A DNA stretch of 64,000 bases from Shimazuella alba (GTDB lineage: Bacteria; Bacillota; Bacilli; Thermoactinomycetales; Thermoactinomycetaceae), in NCBI RefSeq assembly GCF_009831235.1, contig NZ_WUUL01000006.1, positions 124,001-188,000 of the forward strand. Reading direction: 5' to 3'. This document shows positions 27,126 through 34,811 of the stretch, in pieces. The notes beneath the pieces were generated by a model. The model was not told where the DNA came from. It worked only from the letters and a program-made list of their open reading frames with translations, and made no database searches. The stretch's first letter is position 1. Each line of letters begins with the position of its first letter. Made by a program: the position numbers and the translations under genes.

Positions 27126-28151
27126 ATGTTTGGTTTCCGATATCTCAAGACCAGCCCAACACAATTTGTACTGCATTACCAAAAAGGCAAACTTAAGCAA
27201 AGCGGAAAAGGACTTTCTTTCTTCTATTTTAAACGTTCTGCATCTATTTCCGTAGTCCCAATTTCCAGTAAAGATACATCTTTTATTTTTAATGAAATAA
27301 CTGCTGATTTTCAAACGGTAACCGTTCAAGGACAAGTGACCTATCGAATCACAGACCCGGAATTAGTGGCAAGTATGTTAGATTACACCATCAAAGATCG
27401 TTCGAACCAATACATATCCGATGATCCTGAAAAATTAGAACAACGTATTGTTAATCTGCTCCAAGTACATACACGCACCGAAATACAAAAAAGATCCCTC
27501 AAAGATGCCATCCAAGTTTCTGATGAAGTAGGTCTTGAAGTACGAAAACAATTAACAGGGTCTGGAGATCTAGAAAAATTGGGAGTTGAAGTTCAAACAT
27601 TAGCTATTTCTGCAATCAAACCAACACCAGAGATGGCTCGCGCACTAGAAGCAAAAGCACGAGAAGAGTTATTAAAAACAGCAGATGATGCTATCTATGA
27701 ACGCCGTAATGCTTCGGTCGATCAAGAAAGACGTATCAAAGAAAATGAACTCCAAACGGAGATTAAACTAGAAGAAAAACAGCGCCAAATACGCGAAACA
27801 AAAGCAGAAGCCAATCTAGCGATAGAGATGAAAGACCAAAAAATTCGTGAAGCAAAACTTCAAGGAAAAGTAAAATTGGAAACCGAAAGGAAACTACTCG
27901 TCACAACTAGGGTAGAAAATGCGAAAGCAGAAGCGGATGCTCAGGCTTATGCCTTAGAGGCAACACTCCGTCCACTTGCAGAGCTCGATTCATCGCTCAT
28001 CCAAGCACTAGCGATTCAAACAGGCGAACCACGTCTAGCGGTAAGCATGGCAATCAAAGAACTCGCGAAAAATGCATCCAAAATAGGGCAACTGAATATT
28101 TCTCCTGATTTACTAGAATCTTTGATGGATGAAAAACAAAAGAGACGATGA
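27126..28151 (+). CDS. SPFH (band 7/prohibitin-like) domain protein without membrane segment
   Basis: A 341-residue protein. The N-terminal half (about 1-190) is an SPFH domain recognisable from QVTYRITDPELVASML and the helix-strand pattern ending LGVEVQTLAISAIKPTPEM. The second half is a long, highly charged coiled coil (about 190-300, rich in Glu/Lys/Arg/Ala) as in flotillin-type proteins, ending in a short helical region. Unlike flotillins or HflK/C it has no obvious N-terminal membrane hairpin. The stop codon overlaps the start of the next gene (ATGA), so the two are translationally coupled. The ATG at 27126 after AGAGGGGTGACAAGC is chosen over an upstream start that lies inside the divergent gene. 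Confidence 0.85.
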   Translation: MFGFRYLKTSPTQFVLHYQKGKLKQSGKGLSFFYFKRSASISVVPISSKDTSFIFNEITADFQTVTVQGQVTYRITDPELVASMLDYTIKDRSNQYISDDPEKLEQRIVNLLQVHTRTEIQKRSLKDAIQVSDEVGLEVRKQLTGSGDLEKLGVEVQTLAISAIKPTPEMARALEAKAREELLKTADDAIYERRNASVDQERRIKENELQTEIKLEEKQRQIRETKAEANLAIEMKDQKIREAKLQGKVKLETERKLLVTTRVENAKAEADAQAYALEATLRPLAELDSSLIQALAIQTGEPRLAVSMAIKELAKNASKIGQLNISPDLLESLMDEKQKRR

Positions 28152-29116
28152 ACTACGAAAAAATCGTTATTGTGACGAGAGAAACTCGACTTGATGGATT
28201 AGTCAGACGCTTTAATACCCGATCCCAAGCGAAATTTTATGTCAATCAAAGCTTAAAACAAGCTTCTCATTCACCATCAGAAGAAACGACACAAGACTTT
28301 AGCTTATTCGAAGCGGAACATCAAACTTATTTGTCCGCAGTAGAGACTGTGAAAGAACAGTTGCGTGAAAATTATAAACTGCAAGTGATCGATCGTTCTT
28401 TTTTACCAAATTATATTTTTTCTCCCCAAGATATTGTGGTGACTATTGGTATTGATGGATTGGTGGTCAATACGGCAAAGTATTTATCTGGACAACCACT
28501 CATTGCTATCAATCCTGACCCTGATCATATTGATGGCATTTTGCTACCTTTTCAAGTAACCGATGCTCGTGCTGCTGTTGAAAACGTATTCAATGGAAGA
28601 GAAACATACAAACGGATTACTATGGCAAAAGCCACGCTAAATGATGGACAATCTTTGCGTGCATTTAATGACTTGTTCATTGGGGCTGCTACCCATGTTT
28701 CCGCTCGATATCGTCTTGGATACCAGCAACCAAGTGAAACGCAGTCTTCCAGTGGAATCATTGTCTCTACTGGTGCCGGTTCGACAGGTTGGATTAGCTC
28801 TGTATTCCATATGGCAAACGGCGTAACTCGCTCTTACCAACCGAAAAGTAAACCATTACTAGCTCCAAGAGTCAAATGGGAAGACGAATCCCTCTTGTTT
28901 GCCGTCCGAGAACCTTTTGTAAGCAAGACAACATCTGCACAGATCGTCGCTGGTTCGATTACTAAACAAAAACCACTTGTCATCGAATCACAAATGGAAC
29001 AAAATGGTGTGATATTCAGTGATGGTGTAGAAAGCGATTTCTTAGCGTTTAACGCTGGAACGACAGCTACGATTACGATTGCTGAGCAGAAGACAAATTT
29101 AGTAGTGAAATCATAA
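28148..29116 (+). CDS. NAD kinase-like (diacylglycerol/NAD kinase fold) protein
   Basis: A 322-residue protein. The NAD-kinase fold is suggested by IVVTIGIDGLVVNTAKYL (equivalent to the GGDGT nucleotide loop), NDLFIGAATHVSARY (like the N[DE]xxI region) and IVSTGAGSTGWISS (like STPxGSTAY). The usual GGDGT glycine pair is changed to GIDGL, so ATP or NAD binding may differ from true NAD kinases. The N-terminus is longer than in PpnK. It is coupled by a 4-bp overlap to an SPFH protein and followed by a terminator; this pair is probably one functional module, but the reaction is unknown. Confidence 0.75.
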   Translation: MNYEKIVIVTRETRLDGLVRRFNTRSQAKFYVNQSLKQASHSPSEETTQDFSLFEAEHQTYLSAVETVKEQLRENYKLQVIDRSFLPNYIFSPQDIVVTIGIDGLVVNTAKYLSGQPLIAINPDPDHIDGILLPFQVTDARAAVENVFNGRETYKRITMAKATLNDGQSLRAFNDLFIGAATHVSARYRLGYQQPSETQSSSGIIVSTGAGSTGWISSVFHMANGVTRSYQPKSKPLLAPRVKWEDESLLFAVREPFVSKTTSAQIVAGSITKQKPLVIESQMEQNGVIFSDGVESDFLAFNAGTTATITIAEQKTNLVVKS

Positions 29117-29126
29117 TTTTTCTCAT

Positions 29127-29162
29127 GTAAAACAGCCCAAGTGTATGCTTGGGCTGTTTTAC
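29127..29162 (+). terminator. Terminator of the SPFH/NAD-kinase-like operon
   Basis: Perfect 15-bp stem GTAAAACAGCCCAAG / CTTGGGCTGTTTTAC with a 6-nt loop, 10 bp after the stop codon. Confidence 0.85.
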
Positions 29163-29258
29163 CTTTGGCTATCCAGCTAAAGGTGGAAATATTAATGATA
29201 CGTACTGCATATATGTCCATTTTTTATTTCTTTCATCAAGTACTTAATAAAATACGCA

Positions 29259-29305
29259 GCGACTGGAACCCCTAATAGCTAAAGCTAATTAGAGATACCA
29301 GTCGC
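29259..29305 (-). terminator. Hairpin downstream of the 80-residue minus-strand gene
   Basis: Outer arms GCGACTGG / CCAGTCGC with a smaller inner AT-rich dyad (TAATTAGCTTTAGC...). It lies 30 bp past the stop codon of the minus-strand gene at 29335. Confidence 0.5.
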
Positions 29306-29334
29306 CATTCCCCCATTTCTGGGAGGATTACGAA

Positions 29335-29577
29335 TTACCCATTCTGGAGAATTCGTTCCCCGGTCTCCGCGTTGTAGTGGGCGGTGCGCCGCCCTGCGAA
29401 GAGAACCAGCTTGTCGCCATGCTGAGAAGCAAACAGCTTACCTCGTTCGTTACCTTCGCTGAAGCGGCCGCCCTCCTGTGGGTAAAGAGTGATCTTGCTG
29501 CTGTCAAGCAGCTCCACCTCCACCACGAACTCATCTCCATTGGGAAGCACACGAACGCTTTTGATCTGATCCAGCAT
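29335..29577 (-). CDS. Hypothetical protein, 80 residues
   Basis: A small soluble protein starting MLDQIKSVRVLPNGDEFVVE, predicted mostly beta, with repeated polar turns and the end ETGERILQNG. No family is recognised. A good AGAGGAG ribosome site lies 6 bp upstream of the ATG. Its GC content is clearly above that of its neighbours, and it sits alone between terminators, like the other isolated unknown genes in this window. An overlapping alternative frame on the same strand (29328-29552) is rejected because it lacks this ribosome site. Confidence 0.6.
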   Translation of the reverse strand: MLDQIKSVRVLPNGDEFVVEVELLDSSKITLYPQEGGRFSEGNERGKLFASQHGDKLVLFAGRRTAHYNAETGERILQNG

Positions 29578-29807
29578 GGATTACTCCTCTACAGAAGCGG
29601 TGTATGTGTGTCAGTTTGATCATAGCAAAAAAGCGAGACAAGGATTAGTACTTGCCCATCAGCTATCTCGCTAGAGAAAATCATATAATTACTTGAAGCG
29701 ATCTATAAGTAGACGTTTTCCATCAGATGAAAGTAATGTTTATTCCGAAAGAGCTGCATCTCTGACTAGAACGAGAACTAGCTGCATCTCTCGTTTTATC
29801 GGCAAAA

Positions 29808-29998
29808 TGGTGTATGAAACAAAATCATTTGAAGAAGTAATTAATTTATATTTACAAGCAGAAAAAATTGCAAAATTACATCCAACTAAGACTCTATTAA
29901 CCGATTTATGTTTTTGTTATGAGAAAATTAATGATTCGGAAATGTTTCAGTCATATTCAAATAAATATTTCTGGTTATCTTACAACAATGACAAATGA
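29808..29998 (+). pseudogene. Remnant of a TPR-containing regulator (C-terminal helices)
   Basis: About 63 codons reading MVYETKSFEEVINLYLQAEK and LLTDLCFCYEKINDSEMFQS look like the last two TPR helix pairs of an XRE/TPR (RRNPP-type) regulator. There is no DNA-binding domain or full TPR array upstream; the preceding 29693-29800 codons are low-complexity and contain a repeated GAGCTGCATCTCT-like string. It is most likely a decayed gene end. Family assignment is by helix pattern only. Confidence 0.35.
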
Positions 29999-30520
29999 TT
30001 TTTCTGTGATTGACTTAGAGATATCTCAATTATATTTTCAATTTGAAAAACTATTTCATGAGGTCGGTGATTACTTTGTCTACTTACAAACATCTTCCCT
30101 TAACCGGTCCTGCTGATCCAGAACTCCCTTAAATATATTCACTTGAATGGTAAAAAAATCATCTGCTATATACTTTACCGAACCTATTTGTAATTTCCAT
30201 GTACCATCTTAGTATATTGAAACACATCACAGACTAGGTGGTGACTCCATTGCACAATGTAAAAAATCATTTTTACGGAGCTGAACCCTATGATATCTAA
30301 GATTGTTAATATATAAAAACGGTTTTCCTTTCCACCTAAGTATAATACATTCCATTTTCTAATCGCCCCACCAACATATGGGTGATTTTTTCATTTCATA
30401 TACCTTTTTCCTTTTTATCAAAATAGCTTGGATAATTTATCACAGATTTCTCCAAACAACATCATCGATGAAATGATTTTTTCTTCGTACTGTTGTAAGT
30501 GCCAGGAAATAAAACTATGC
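29999..30520. other. Non-coding stretch upstream of the TetR operon
   Basis: About 520 bp without a supported gene. A weak hairpin (AATCGCCCCACC...GGGTGATT, about 30361-30388) followed by a T-run could be a terminator relic. The rest seems to be decayed sequence. Confidence 0.4.
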
Positions 30521-30525
30521 CTCAT

Positions 30526-30585
30526 TTGACAAATTTTTTTTGCAGCGTTAAAATATGAATATGTTCATAAATGAATCCATTCATA
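30526..30585 (+). promoter_or_regulatory. Promoter and TetR-type operator of the tetR/monooxygenase operon
   Basis: TTGACA (30526-30531), 17-bp spacer, TAAAAT (30549-30554) is a near-consensus sigma-A promoter. An imperfect palindrome overlaps the -10 and start point: outer arms TATGAAT (30554-30560) and ATTCATA (30579-30585), inner arms TTCAT/ATGAA (30564-30575). Such a nested dyad at the promoter of a TetR gene is the expected autorepressor site. Confidence 0.75.
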
Positions 30586-30605
30586 TTTTTGAAGGTGAAT
30601 AATCA

Positions 30606-31235
30606 ATGGCTGGTTTACGTGAAGATAAGAAACTTCAAACACAAACACGAATATTAGAGTCTGCAAAAAAGATATTTACTGAAAAAGGATATAAAAAAGC
30701 TTCCATGGCGGACATAGCAAAGAGTTCCAATGTCGGGGCTGGAACGATTTATAACTACTTCCCTTCCAAAGGAGCACTGCTGCTGATTATTTTTTCAAAA
30801 GAATTCGAGCAGGTACAAAATCGCAATGTATATAAACTGGATGCTGTTTTAAAAGGTGATTTAGTTGATACGATTATCAAGGTTTTAAAAGAGCTCACAC
30901 TATCTCTAGATCATTATCCCAAGTCATTTTTGAGAGAAATCGTCCACGTATTAACAGAAGAAGCAGAAGAGAGCATCGATCTAAGACGTGTGTTATTTAA
31001 CCTTGATGAAGAAATGATAGATTGGTTTACCAAGTTGATCAAAGAAAATTCGAAGTGTTTTCTATTTCCGATTAATCCTGAAGACGCTGCATACACGATA
31101 TATAGTATCGCGATAACAGATACCATGCTCTATATTTACGATGAGAACATGTCCTGTGACAAATTATTAGAACAGATCAAAAAACATATTGAGTTCTTGT
31201 TTATGGGAAAACTCAAACAAACAGCTGGAGAATAA
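30606..31235 (+). CDS. TetR/AcrR-family transcriptional regulator
   Basis: A 209-residue protein with the TetR helix-turn-helix at residues about 10-55 (RILESAKKIFTEKGYKKASM, IAKSSNVGAGTIYNYFPSKG). The ligand domain that follows is diverse and does not identify the inducer. The gene follows GAAGGTG and is preceded by its own palindromic operator, so it probably represses itself and the FAD monooxygenase gene 47 bp downstream on the same strand. The pair resembles a xenobiotic- or antibiotic-inducible oxidase unit. Confidence 0.9.
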   Translation: MAGLREDKKLQTQTRILESAKKIFTEKGYKKASMADIAKSSNVGAGTIYNYFPSKGALLLIIFSKEFEQVQNRNVYKLDAVLKGDLVDTIIKVLKELTLSLDHYPKSFLREIVHVLTEEAEESIDLRRVLFNLDEEMIDWFTKLIKENSKCFLFPINPEDAAYTIYSIAITDTMLYIYDENMSCDKLLEQIKKHIEFLFMGKLKQTAGE

Positions 31236-31282
31236 TAATACGGATTTTTTGATTGCTGGGTACGGTTTCGAGGAGGGTAAAA

Positions 31283-32494
31283 ATGCTAGAGTCAACAAGT
31301 ATCAACCAACAATATGAACAAGCTTGCAGGGATAATATGAGAATTTTGATTGTCGGTGCAGGGATCGCAGGTATTACAGCGGCACAATTGCTACGACGTT
31401 ATGGCAGACATCCCGTTTTAATTGAAAGAAATAAAGACAAAGGTCATCCAGGTTATATGTTGGCATTGATGCCAATGGTTGATCAGGTACTCGAAGACAT
31501 TGGAGTTCGTGAATACTACCTGCAAAATAGCACTGCCCTTGCTCGATTCGGTTTTCATGCCCACACGGGAAAAATGCTGCGTATAGACCCAATGGATAAC
31601 ATTCTTTCCCGGTATGGTGACTACCGGGGTATTGCCCGCGGCAAGCTGATCGAAACGCTAACCAATGATGGTTGTAATGTAAGTTTCAGCACTACAGTCA
31701 CCGGGATAAACGACTCTGCGACTGGTACCACCGTGAACTTTATCACCGACGGAGAGTCCTATCAACTTGAATTTGACCTTGTCATCATTGCAGACGGTAT
31801 CCATTCGACCACTCGTGAGCTGATACTAGGTAGCAATACGGTCGAGATGGTAGACACCAAATGGGGTGGCTGGGTTGACTGGACTACCGAAGACACCAAT
31901 ATGGATCTAGGTGAAGAGATTTGGGGCGCTGGTTTTTTTCTTGGTATTTACCCTGTCAAAGGCAAACTCGGTGTCTTTCTTGGTGGTTCTCACAAGGACA
32001 CAAAAGTAGGACCTGCCTCATTTGTTGAGAATGTACGTCGCAAACTTACTATCATCAATCCACGGATGGATAGCGCTTTAAGAAACGTTGCCAGTAGCCC
32101 TAATCCCTACTACTGGCCGCTTAAAGACTGTCGTTCCCCTAAGTGGGTCTTTGGACGAACCGTACTACTTGGTGACGCCGCCGCAGGATTTCTACCAACT
32201 GCGGGTATTGGGGCTGGAATGGCGATGGAATCAGCATGGGTACTCACTCGCATTTTACAACACTCCCACTTAGATACTTTAGCAGCTCAGCTTCAATCCT
32301 ACGAGCAGATGCAGCGTCCCCGAGTCGAAACTGCTCAGAACACTTCCCGTCGTTTAGCGAGATTTATGTTTCATCGAAGCTGGACCCTTGCTGTTCTTCG
32401 CGGCATTGCGATGAAATTTGTTAGCGTTGAAGCGGCACTCAAACCCATCCAAAATCTTCTGGCCAACAAACCTAATCCCGACCATATTGCGTGA
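31283..32494 (+). CDS. FAD-dependent monooxygenase (aromatic hydroxylase/TetX-like)
   Basis: A 403-residue group A flavin monooxygenase. The FAD dinucleotide fold RILIVGAGIAGITAAQLLRR is near residue 20, the DG motif IADGIHSTTRE near 160, and the second FAD motif VLLGDAAAGFLPTAGIGAGM near 300. Such enzymes use NAD(P)H and O2 to hydroxylate aromatic or polyketide-like substrates; relatives include TetX and PHBH-type enzymes. The substrate is unknown. A strong GAGGAGGG ribosome site precedes the chosen ATG. Control by the upstream TetR repressor is likely. GC content is slightly higher than the local average, consistent with acquisition. Confidence 0.9.
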   Translation: MLESTSINQQYEQACRDNMRILIVGAGIAGITAAQLLRRYGRHPVLIERNKDKGHPGYMLALMPMVDQVLEDIGVREYYLQNSTALARFGFHAHTGKMLRIDPMDNILSRYGDYRGIARGKLIETLTNDGCNVSFSTTVTGINDSATGTTVNFITDGESYQLEFDLVIIADGIHSTTRELILGSNTVEMVDTKWGGWVDWTTEDTNMDLGEEIWGAGFFLGIYPVKGKLGVFLGGSHKDTKVGPASFVENVRRKLTIINPRMDSALRNVASSPNPYYWPLKDCRSPKWVFGRTVLLGDAAAGFLPTAGIGAGMAMESAWVLTRILQHSHLDTLAAQLQSYEQMQRPRVETAQNTSRRLARFMFHRSWTLAVLRGIAMKFVSVEAALKPIQNLLANKPNPDHIA

Positions 32495-32915
32495 GATATC
32501 TCTGGATTGGAGTAGCATTATACTGCTATAAGCTCTAATATGTATAAGGTGCGTAACAATATCAGATCTATCGAGAGTTGCTACTAATGCGACCATCCAT
32601 CTATTTTACAACGGAAACGAATTGCGAACGTTAACTACCCAAGAATCCTATCGTCAACAAGCAAGTAGATACAGATGGGTATTGATTGGTAATCGGAAAG
32701 GATTGCGATAAAATTAATAAATTTTCAATCCGTATAAATAAAGCTTGAATAATGATCCAACTTAGGCAGCTCCGCAATAGAGAGTTTCTATTTTTTATTA
32801 AGTGGTGTTGATTCACAAAGGTACATCCTAGGATAAGGATCATTCATTGTATTTATATTGTTCTGTAGATATAATGAAAGTGTTATTTTACACTCACAGA
32901 TCAAGAGGAGAAAAG
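32495..32915. other. Intergenic stretch after the monooxygenase
   Basis: About 420 bp without a supported gene or clear terminator. The right end holds the AGAGGAGAAAAG ribosome site of the next gene. Confidence 0.4.
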
Positions 32916-33257
32916 GTGACCAAGAACAAGCAGCCCAGTGAGGATCAGAAGCGCGCTCTCCGAGGTTATTTGAATGAGCTTGGTAACCTTATCGAAGATG
33001 CCAAGAAGCTCACAGAAAAGACCTTGAACACATCACCTGCACTCGCTAAAAAGGTGGACAAGATTCATTCGGCCATCTGCAAAATGAGAATCGAGGAGGA
33101 CGTAACAGGTCATCTACTCACTATTTATTTCTTGCTGGATGGAGCACCTGAGATTGCGCCAAGTCCAGAGTACAAGTCGACATTGCCAGACATCATTCGG
33201 TCGGCTGTGAGTTCATGGGAACGTGCAAAACTTAATCTGGAGAAGCTCATTTCCTAA
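32916..33257 (+). CDS. Hypothetical helical protein, 113 residues
   Basis: A soluble, mostly helical, charged protein with the segments YLNELGNLIEDAKKLTEKTL and ALAKKVDKIHSAICKMRIEE. No signal, membrane or metal motif. It is not recognised. The GTG start is chosen because AGAGGAGAAAAG lies right before it, whereas the frame stays open upstream without a ribosome site. It has its own terminator and higher GC than the flanks, as in the other isolated unknown genes. Confidence 0.6.
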   Translation: MTKNKQPSEDQKRALRGYLNELGNLIEDAKKLTEKTLNTSPALAKKVDKIHSAICKMRIEEDVTGHLLTIYFLLDGAPEIAPSPEYKSTLPDIIRSAVSSWERAKLNLEKLIS

Positions 33258-33270
33258 GTGATTTGTGAGG

Positions 33271-33293
33271 GTGTTAGCATTTTGTGCTAGCAC
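33271..33293 (+). terminator. Hairpin after the 113-residue gene
   Basis: GTGTTAGCA / TGCTAGCAC arms (one mismatch) with a TTTTG loop, 14 bp after the stop. Confidence 0.55.
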
Positions 33294-33730
33294 CTGAAAA
33301 GATATATAGAGTATCCATTATATATAGCAAGAGAATGCTTACTTTTTTGAAAAAGGAAGATTCTCTTATTGTGTTAATAATCCTAGAATCAGCACCAGTA
33401 ATAAACTCCTATCCTTATTTCTTTACATTTTTTATTATCTTTTGGACTTGTCTCGAACAAGCAAAGATCTTCCGATTATTTCAGAACATTATAAAATCAT
33501 CTCCATATATACATATCAAATCCCAGCATTAACAATGCAAATAAATAGTATATTCTATTTTTTCTTATTCGAAACACATCAACGCGAGCCAAATGGAGAT
33601 TTCCTTGTAAAAATAGAGTGAAATTATTAAGAACAGATCATCATTTACTACAGCATTTCTACTGAAAATAGGATGCGTCTTGACCAAAAAATCTACTAAC
33701 GATCTGCGAATATATCTTTATTATCATAAA
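33294..33730. other. Intergenic stretch downstream of the peptide array
   Basis: About 440 bp of AT-rich DNA. An 82-codon plus-strand frame exists (33284-33532) but lacks a ribosome site and overlaps a terminator, so it is not called. Confidence 0.4.
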
Positions 33731-33767
33731 ACTAAAACAGCCCAAGATATGGTTTATCTTAGGCTGT
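33731..33767 (-). terminator. Terminator of the seven-peptide array
   Basis: On the minus strand, ACAGCCTAAGATA pairs with TATCTTGGGCTGT (one G-U) over a 5-nt loop, followed by TTTAGTTTT, 28 bp after the last peptide's stop codon. Confidence 0.85.
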
Positions 33768-33794
33768 ACTATGTAAATGTCGTTCTCGTTTAAA

Positions 33795-33899
33795 CTAGAG
33801 GTTCAAAATCCCCCAATTGTTGAAGCTGCCGATGAAGTTGATATCCCCGATCAAACTAAAAGCAAATGCTGCTACCGATAATGTAAGTACTGTTTTCAT
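33795..33899 (-). CDS. Array peptide 7 (34 residues), most 3' copy
   Basis: Last gene of the array. The N-terminal half is the shared MKTVLTLSVAAFAFSLIGD, but the C-terminal part has drifted (NFIGSFNNWGILNL against NFLGSFNNWELLDV), losing both acidic residues and making it neutral to slightly positive. The site upstream is poorer than in other copies (AAGAAGTTGCG). It is followed by the array terminator. It may encode a functionally distinct variant or a copy under relaxed constraint. Confidence 0.75.
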   Translation of the reverse strand: MKTVLTLSVAAFAFSLIGDINFIGSFNNWGILNL

Positions 33900-33940
33900 G
33901 ATGTACGCAACTTCTTTCTGGTTACGGTTTTATTTCATAA

Positions 33941-34045
33941 TTAAACGTCTAGCAATTCCCAGTTATTGAAGCTACCGAGGAAGTTAACATCCCCGATCAA
34001 GCTAAAAGCAAATGCTGCTACCGATAATGTAAGTACTGTTTTCAT
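33941..34045 (-). CDS. Array peptide 6 (34 residues)
   Basis: Starts MKTVLTLSVAAFAFSLIGDV and ends NFLGSFNNWELLDV. It has the best ribosome site of the array (AAAGGAG 11 bp before the ATG). The N-terminal half is hydrophobic, the C-terminal half polar, aromatic and acidic, with net charge about -2. The function is unknown; see the entry for array peptide 1. Confidence 0.82.
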   Translation of the reverse strand: MKTVLTLSVAAFAFSLIGDVNFLGSFNNWELLDV

Positions 34046-34086
34046 GATGTACGCAACTCCTTTCTGGTTACGGTTTTATTTCATAA

Positions 34087-34191
34087 TTAAATGTCTAGCA
34101 ATTCCCAGTTATTAAAGCTGCCAAGGAAGTTAACATCCCCGATCAAGCTAAAAGCAAATGCTGCTACCGATAATGTAAGTACTGTCTTCAT
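34087..34191 (-). CDS. Array peptide 5 (34 residues)
   Basis: Same N-terminal half as peptide 6 and the C-terminal half NFLGSFNNWELLDI; only the last residue differs from the array consensus. The ribosome site is AAAAAGGGG. Function unknown. Confidence 0.82.
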   Translation of the reverse strand: MKTVLTLSVAAFAFSLIGDVNFLGSFNNWELLDI

Positions 34192-34230
34192 GGTATTTGC
34201 AACCCCTTTTTGTTAACAGTTTTTTTCAAA

Positions 34231-34335
34231 CTAAACGTCTAGCAATTCCCAGTTATTAAAGCTACCAAGGAAGTTAACATCTCCGATCAAGCTAAAAGCA
34301 AATGCTGCTATCGATAGTGTAAGTACTGTCTTCAT
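34231..34335 (-). CDS. Array peptide 4 (34 residues)
   Basis: Residue 9 is Ile (MKTVLTLSIAAFAF); the C-terminal half is NFLGSFNNWELLDV. The protein is identical to array peptide 3 and the DNA nearly so, including the spacer, which indicates recent duplication or gene conversion. The ribosome site is AAAAAGGGG. Confidence 0.82.
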   Translation of the reverse strand: MKTVLTLSIAAFAFSLIGDVNFLGSFNNWELLDV

Positions 34336-34374
34336 GATATTTGCAACCCCTTTTTGTTAACAGTTTTTTTCAAA

Positions 34375-34479
34375 CTAAACGTCTAGCAATTCCCAGTTAT
34401 TGAAGCTACCAAGGAAGTTAACATCTCCGATCAAGCTAAAAGCAAATGCTGCTATCGATAGTGTAAGTACTGTCTTCAT
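34375..34479 (-). CDS. Array peptide 3 (34 residues)
   Basis: Protein sequence identical to array peptide 4, with the same ribosome site and spacer. The two copies form the homogenised core of the array. Confidence 0.82.
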   Translation of the reverse strand: MKTVLTLSIAAFAFSLIGDVNFLGSFNNWELLDV

Positions 34480-34519
34480 GATATTTGCAACCCCTTTTTG
34501 TTAACGATTTTATTTCAAA

Positions 34520-34624
34520 CTAAACGTCTAATACTTCCCAGTTATTAAAGCTGTCGAGGAAGTTAATATCCCCGATTAAGCTAAAAGCAAATGCTGCTAT
34601 CGATAATGTAAGTACTGTTTTCAT
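34520..34624 (-). CDS. Array peptide 2 (34 residues)
   Basis: Residues 20-34 read INFLDSFNNWEVLDV; Asp replaces Gly24 and Val replaces Leu31 of the consensus. The N-terminal half is unchanged. The ribosome site is AAAGGGG. It is intermediate between peptide 1 and the core copies. Confidence 0.82.
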   Translation of the reverse strand: MKTVLTLSIAAFAFSLIGDINFLDSFNNWEVLDV

Positions 34625-34674
34625 GATATTCGCAACCCCTTTATGTATATTTTTATAAACATTTTTAAATCCGG

Positions 34675-34776
34675 CTAAATATTCAATACATTCCAATTAT
34701 TGAAACTATCAATAAAATTAACATCCCCAATTAAACAAGCAAAAGCAGCTATGGATAAAGTAAGTACCGATTTCAT
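34675..34776 (-). CDS. Array peptide 1 (33 residues), promoter-proximal copy
   Basis: First gene of the array and the most divergent: N-terminal half MKSVLTLSIAAFACLIGDV (one residue shorter, with a unique Cys14), C-terminal half NFIDSFNNWNVLNI. About a dozen codons differ silently from copy 2 while amino-acid changes are few and conservative, so it is a real, selected gene. General architecture of the family: one Lys, a hydrophobic stretch of about 14 residues, Gly-Asp, then a conserved aromatic/Asn-rich SFNNW segment and hydrophobic end. This could be a short export signal plus mature peptide (pheromone-like), a membrane-active peptide, or a type I toxin. No processing, immunity or export gene is adjacent. 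Confidence 0.82.
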   Translation of the reverse strand: MKSVLTLSIAAFACLIGDVNFIDSFNNWNVLNI

Positions 34777-34811
34777 GATGTATACAACCCCTTTATTTAA
34801 ACTGTAATTGT

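Larger units (their letters stand above)
33795..34776 (-). repeat. Tandem array of seven ~145-bp units, each one small peptide gene
   Basis: Start codons recur every 144-152 bp. Each unit holds a 102-105-bp gene plus 39-50 bp of spacer with a ribosome site (AAGGGG or AAGGAG). DNA identity is high between inner units and lower at both ends. The array is bounded by one promoter (34812-34839) and one terminator (33731-33767), so it is read as one seven-gene message. Confidence 0.9.

Noticed and set aside
33284-33532. 82-codon plus-strand frame
   Set aside because: It starts inside a terminator hairpin, has no ribosome site and low-complexity hydrophobic composition.
33795-34776. CRISPR-like or satellite repeat at the tandem ~145-bp units
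   Set aside because: Units are far longer than CRISPR repeats and spacers, each holds a complete peptide gene with a ribosome site, and differences between units are mostly silent codon changes.
33795-34776. Leaderless bacteriocin cluster
   Set aside because: The peptides are acidic (about -2) with one Lys, whereas leaderless bacteriocins are cationic, and no ABC transporter or immunity gene is adjacent. Not excluded, only disfavoured.
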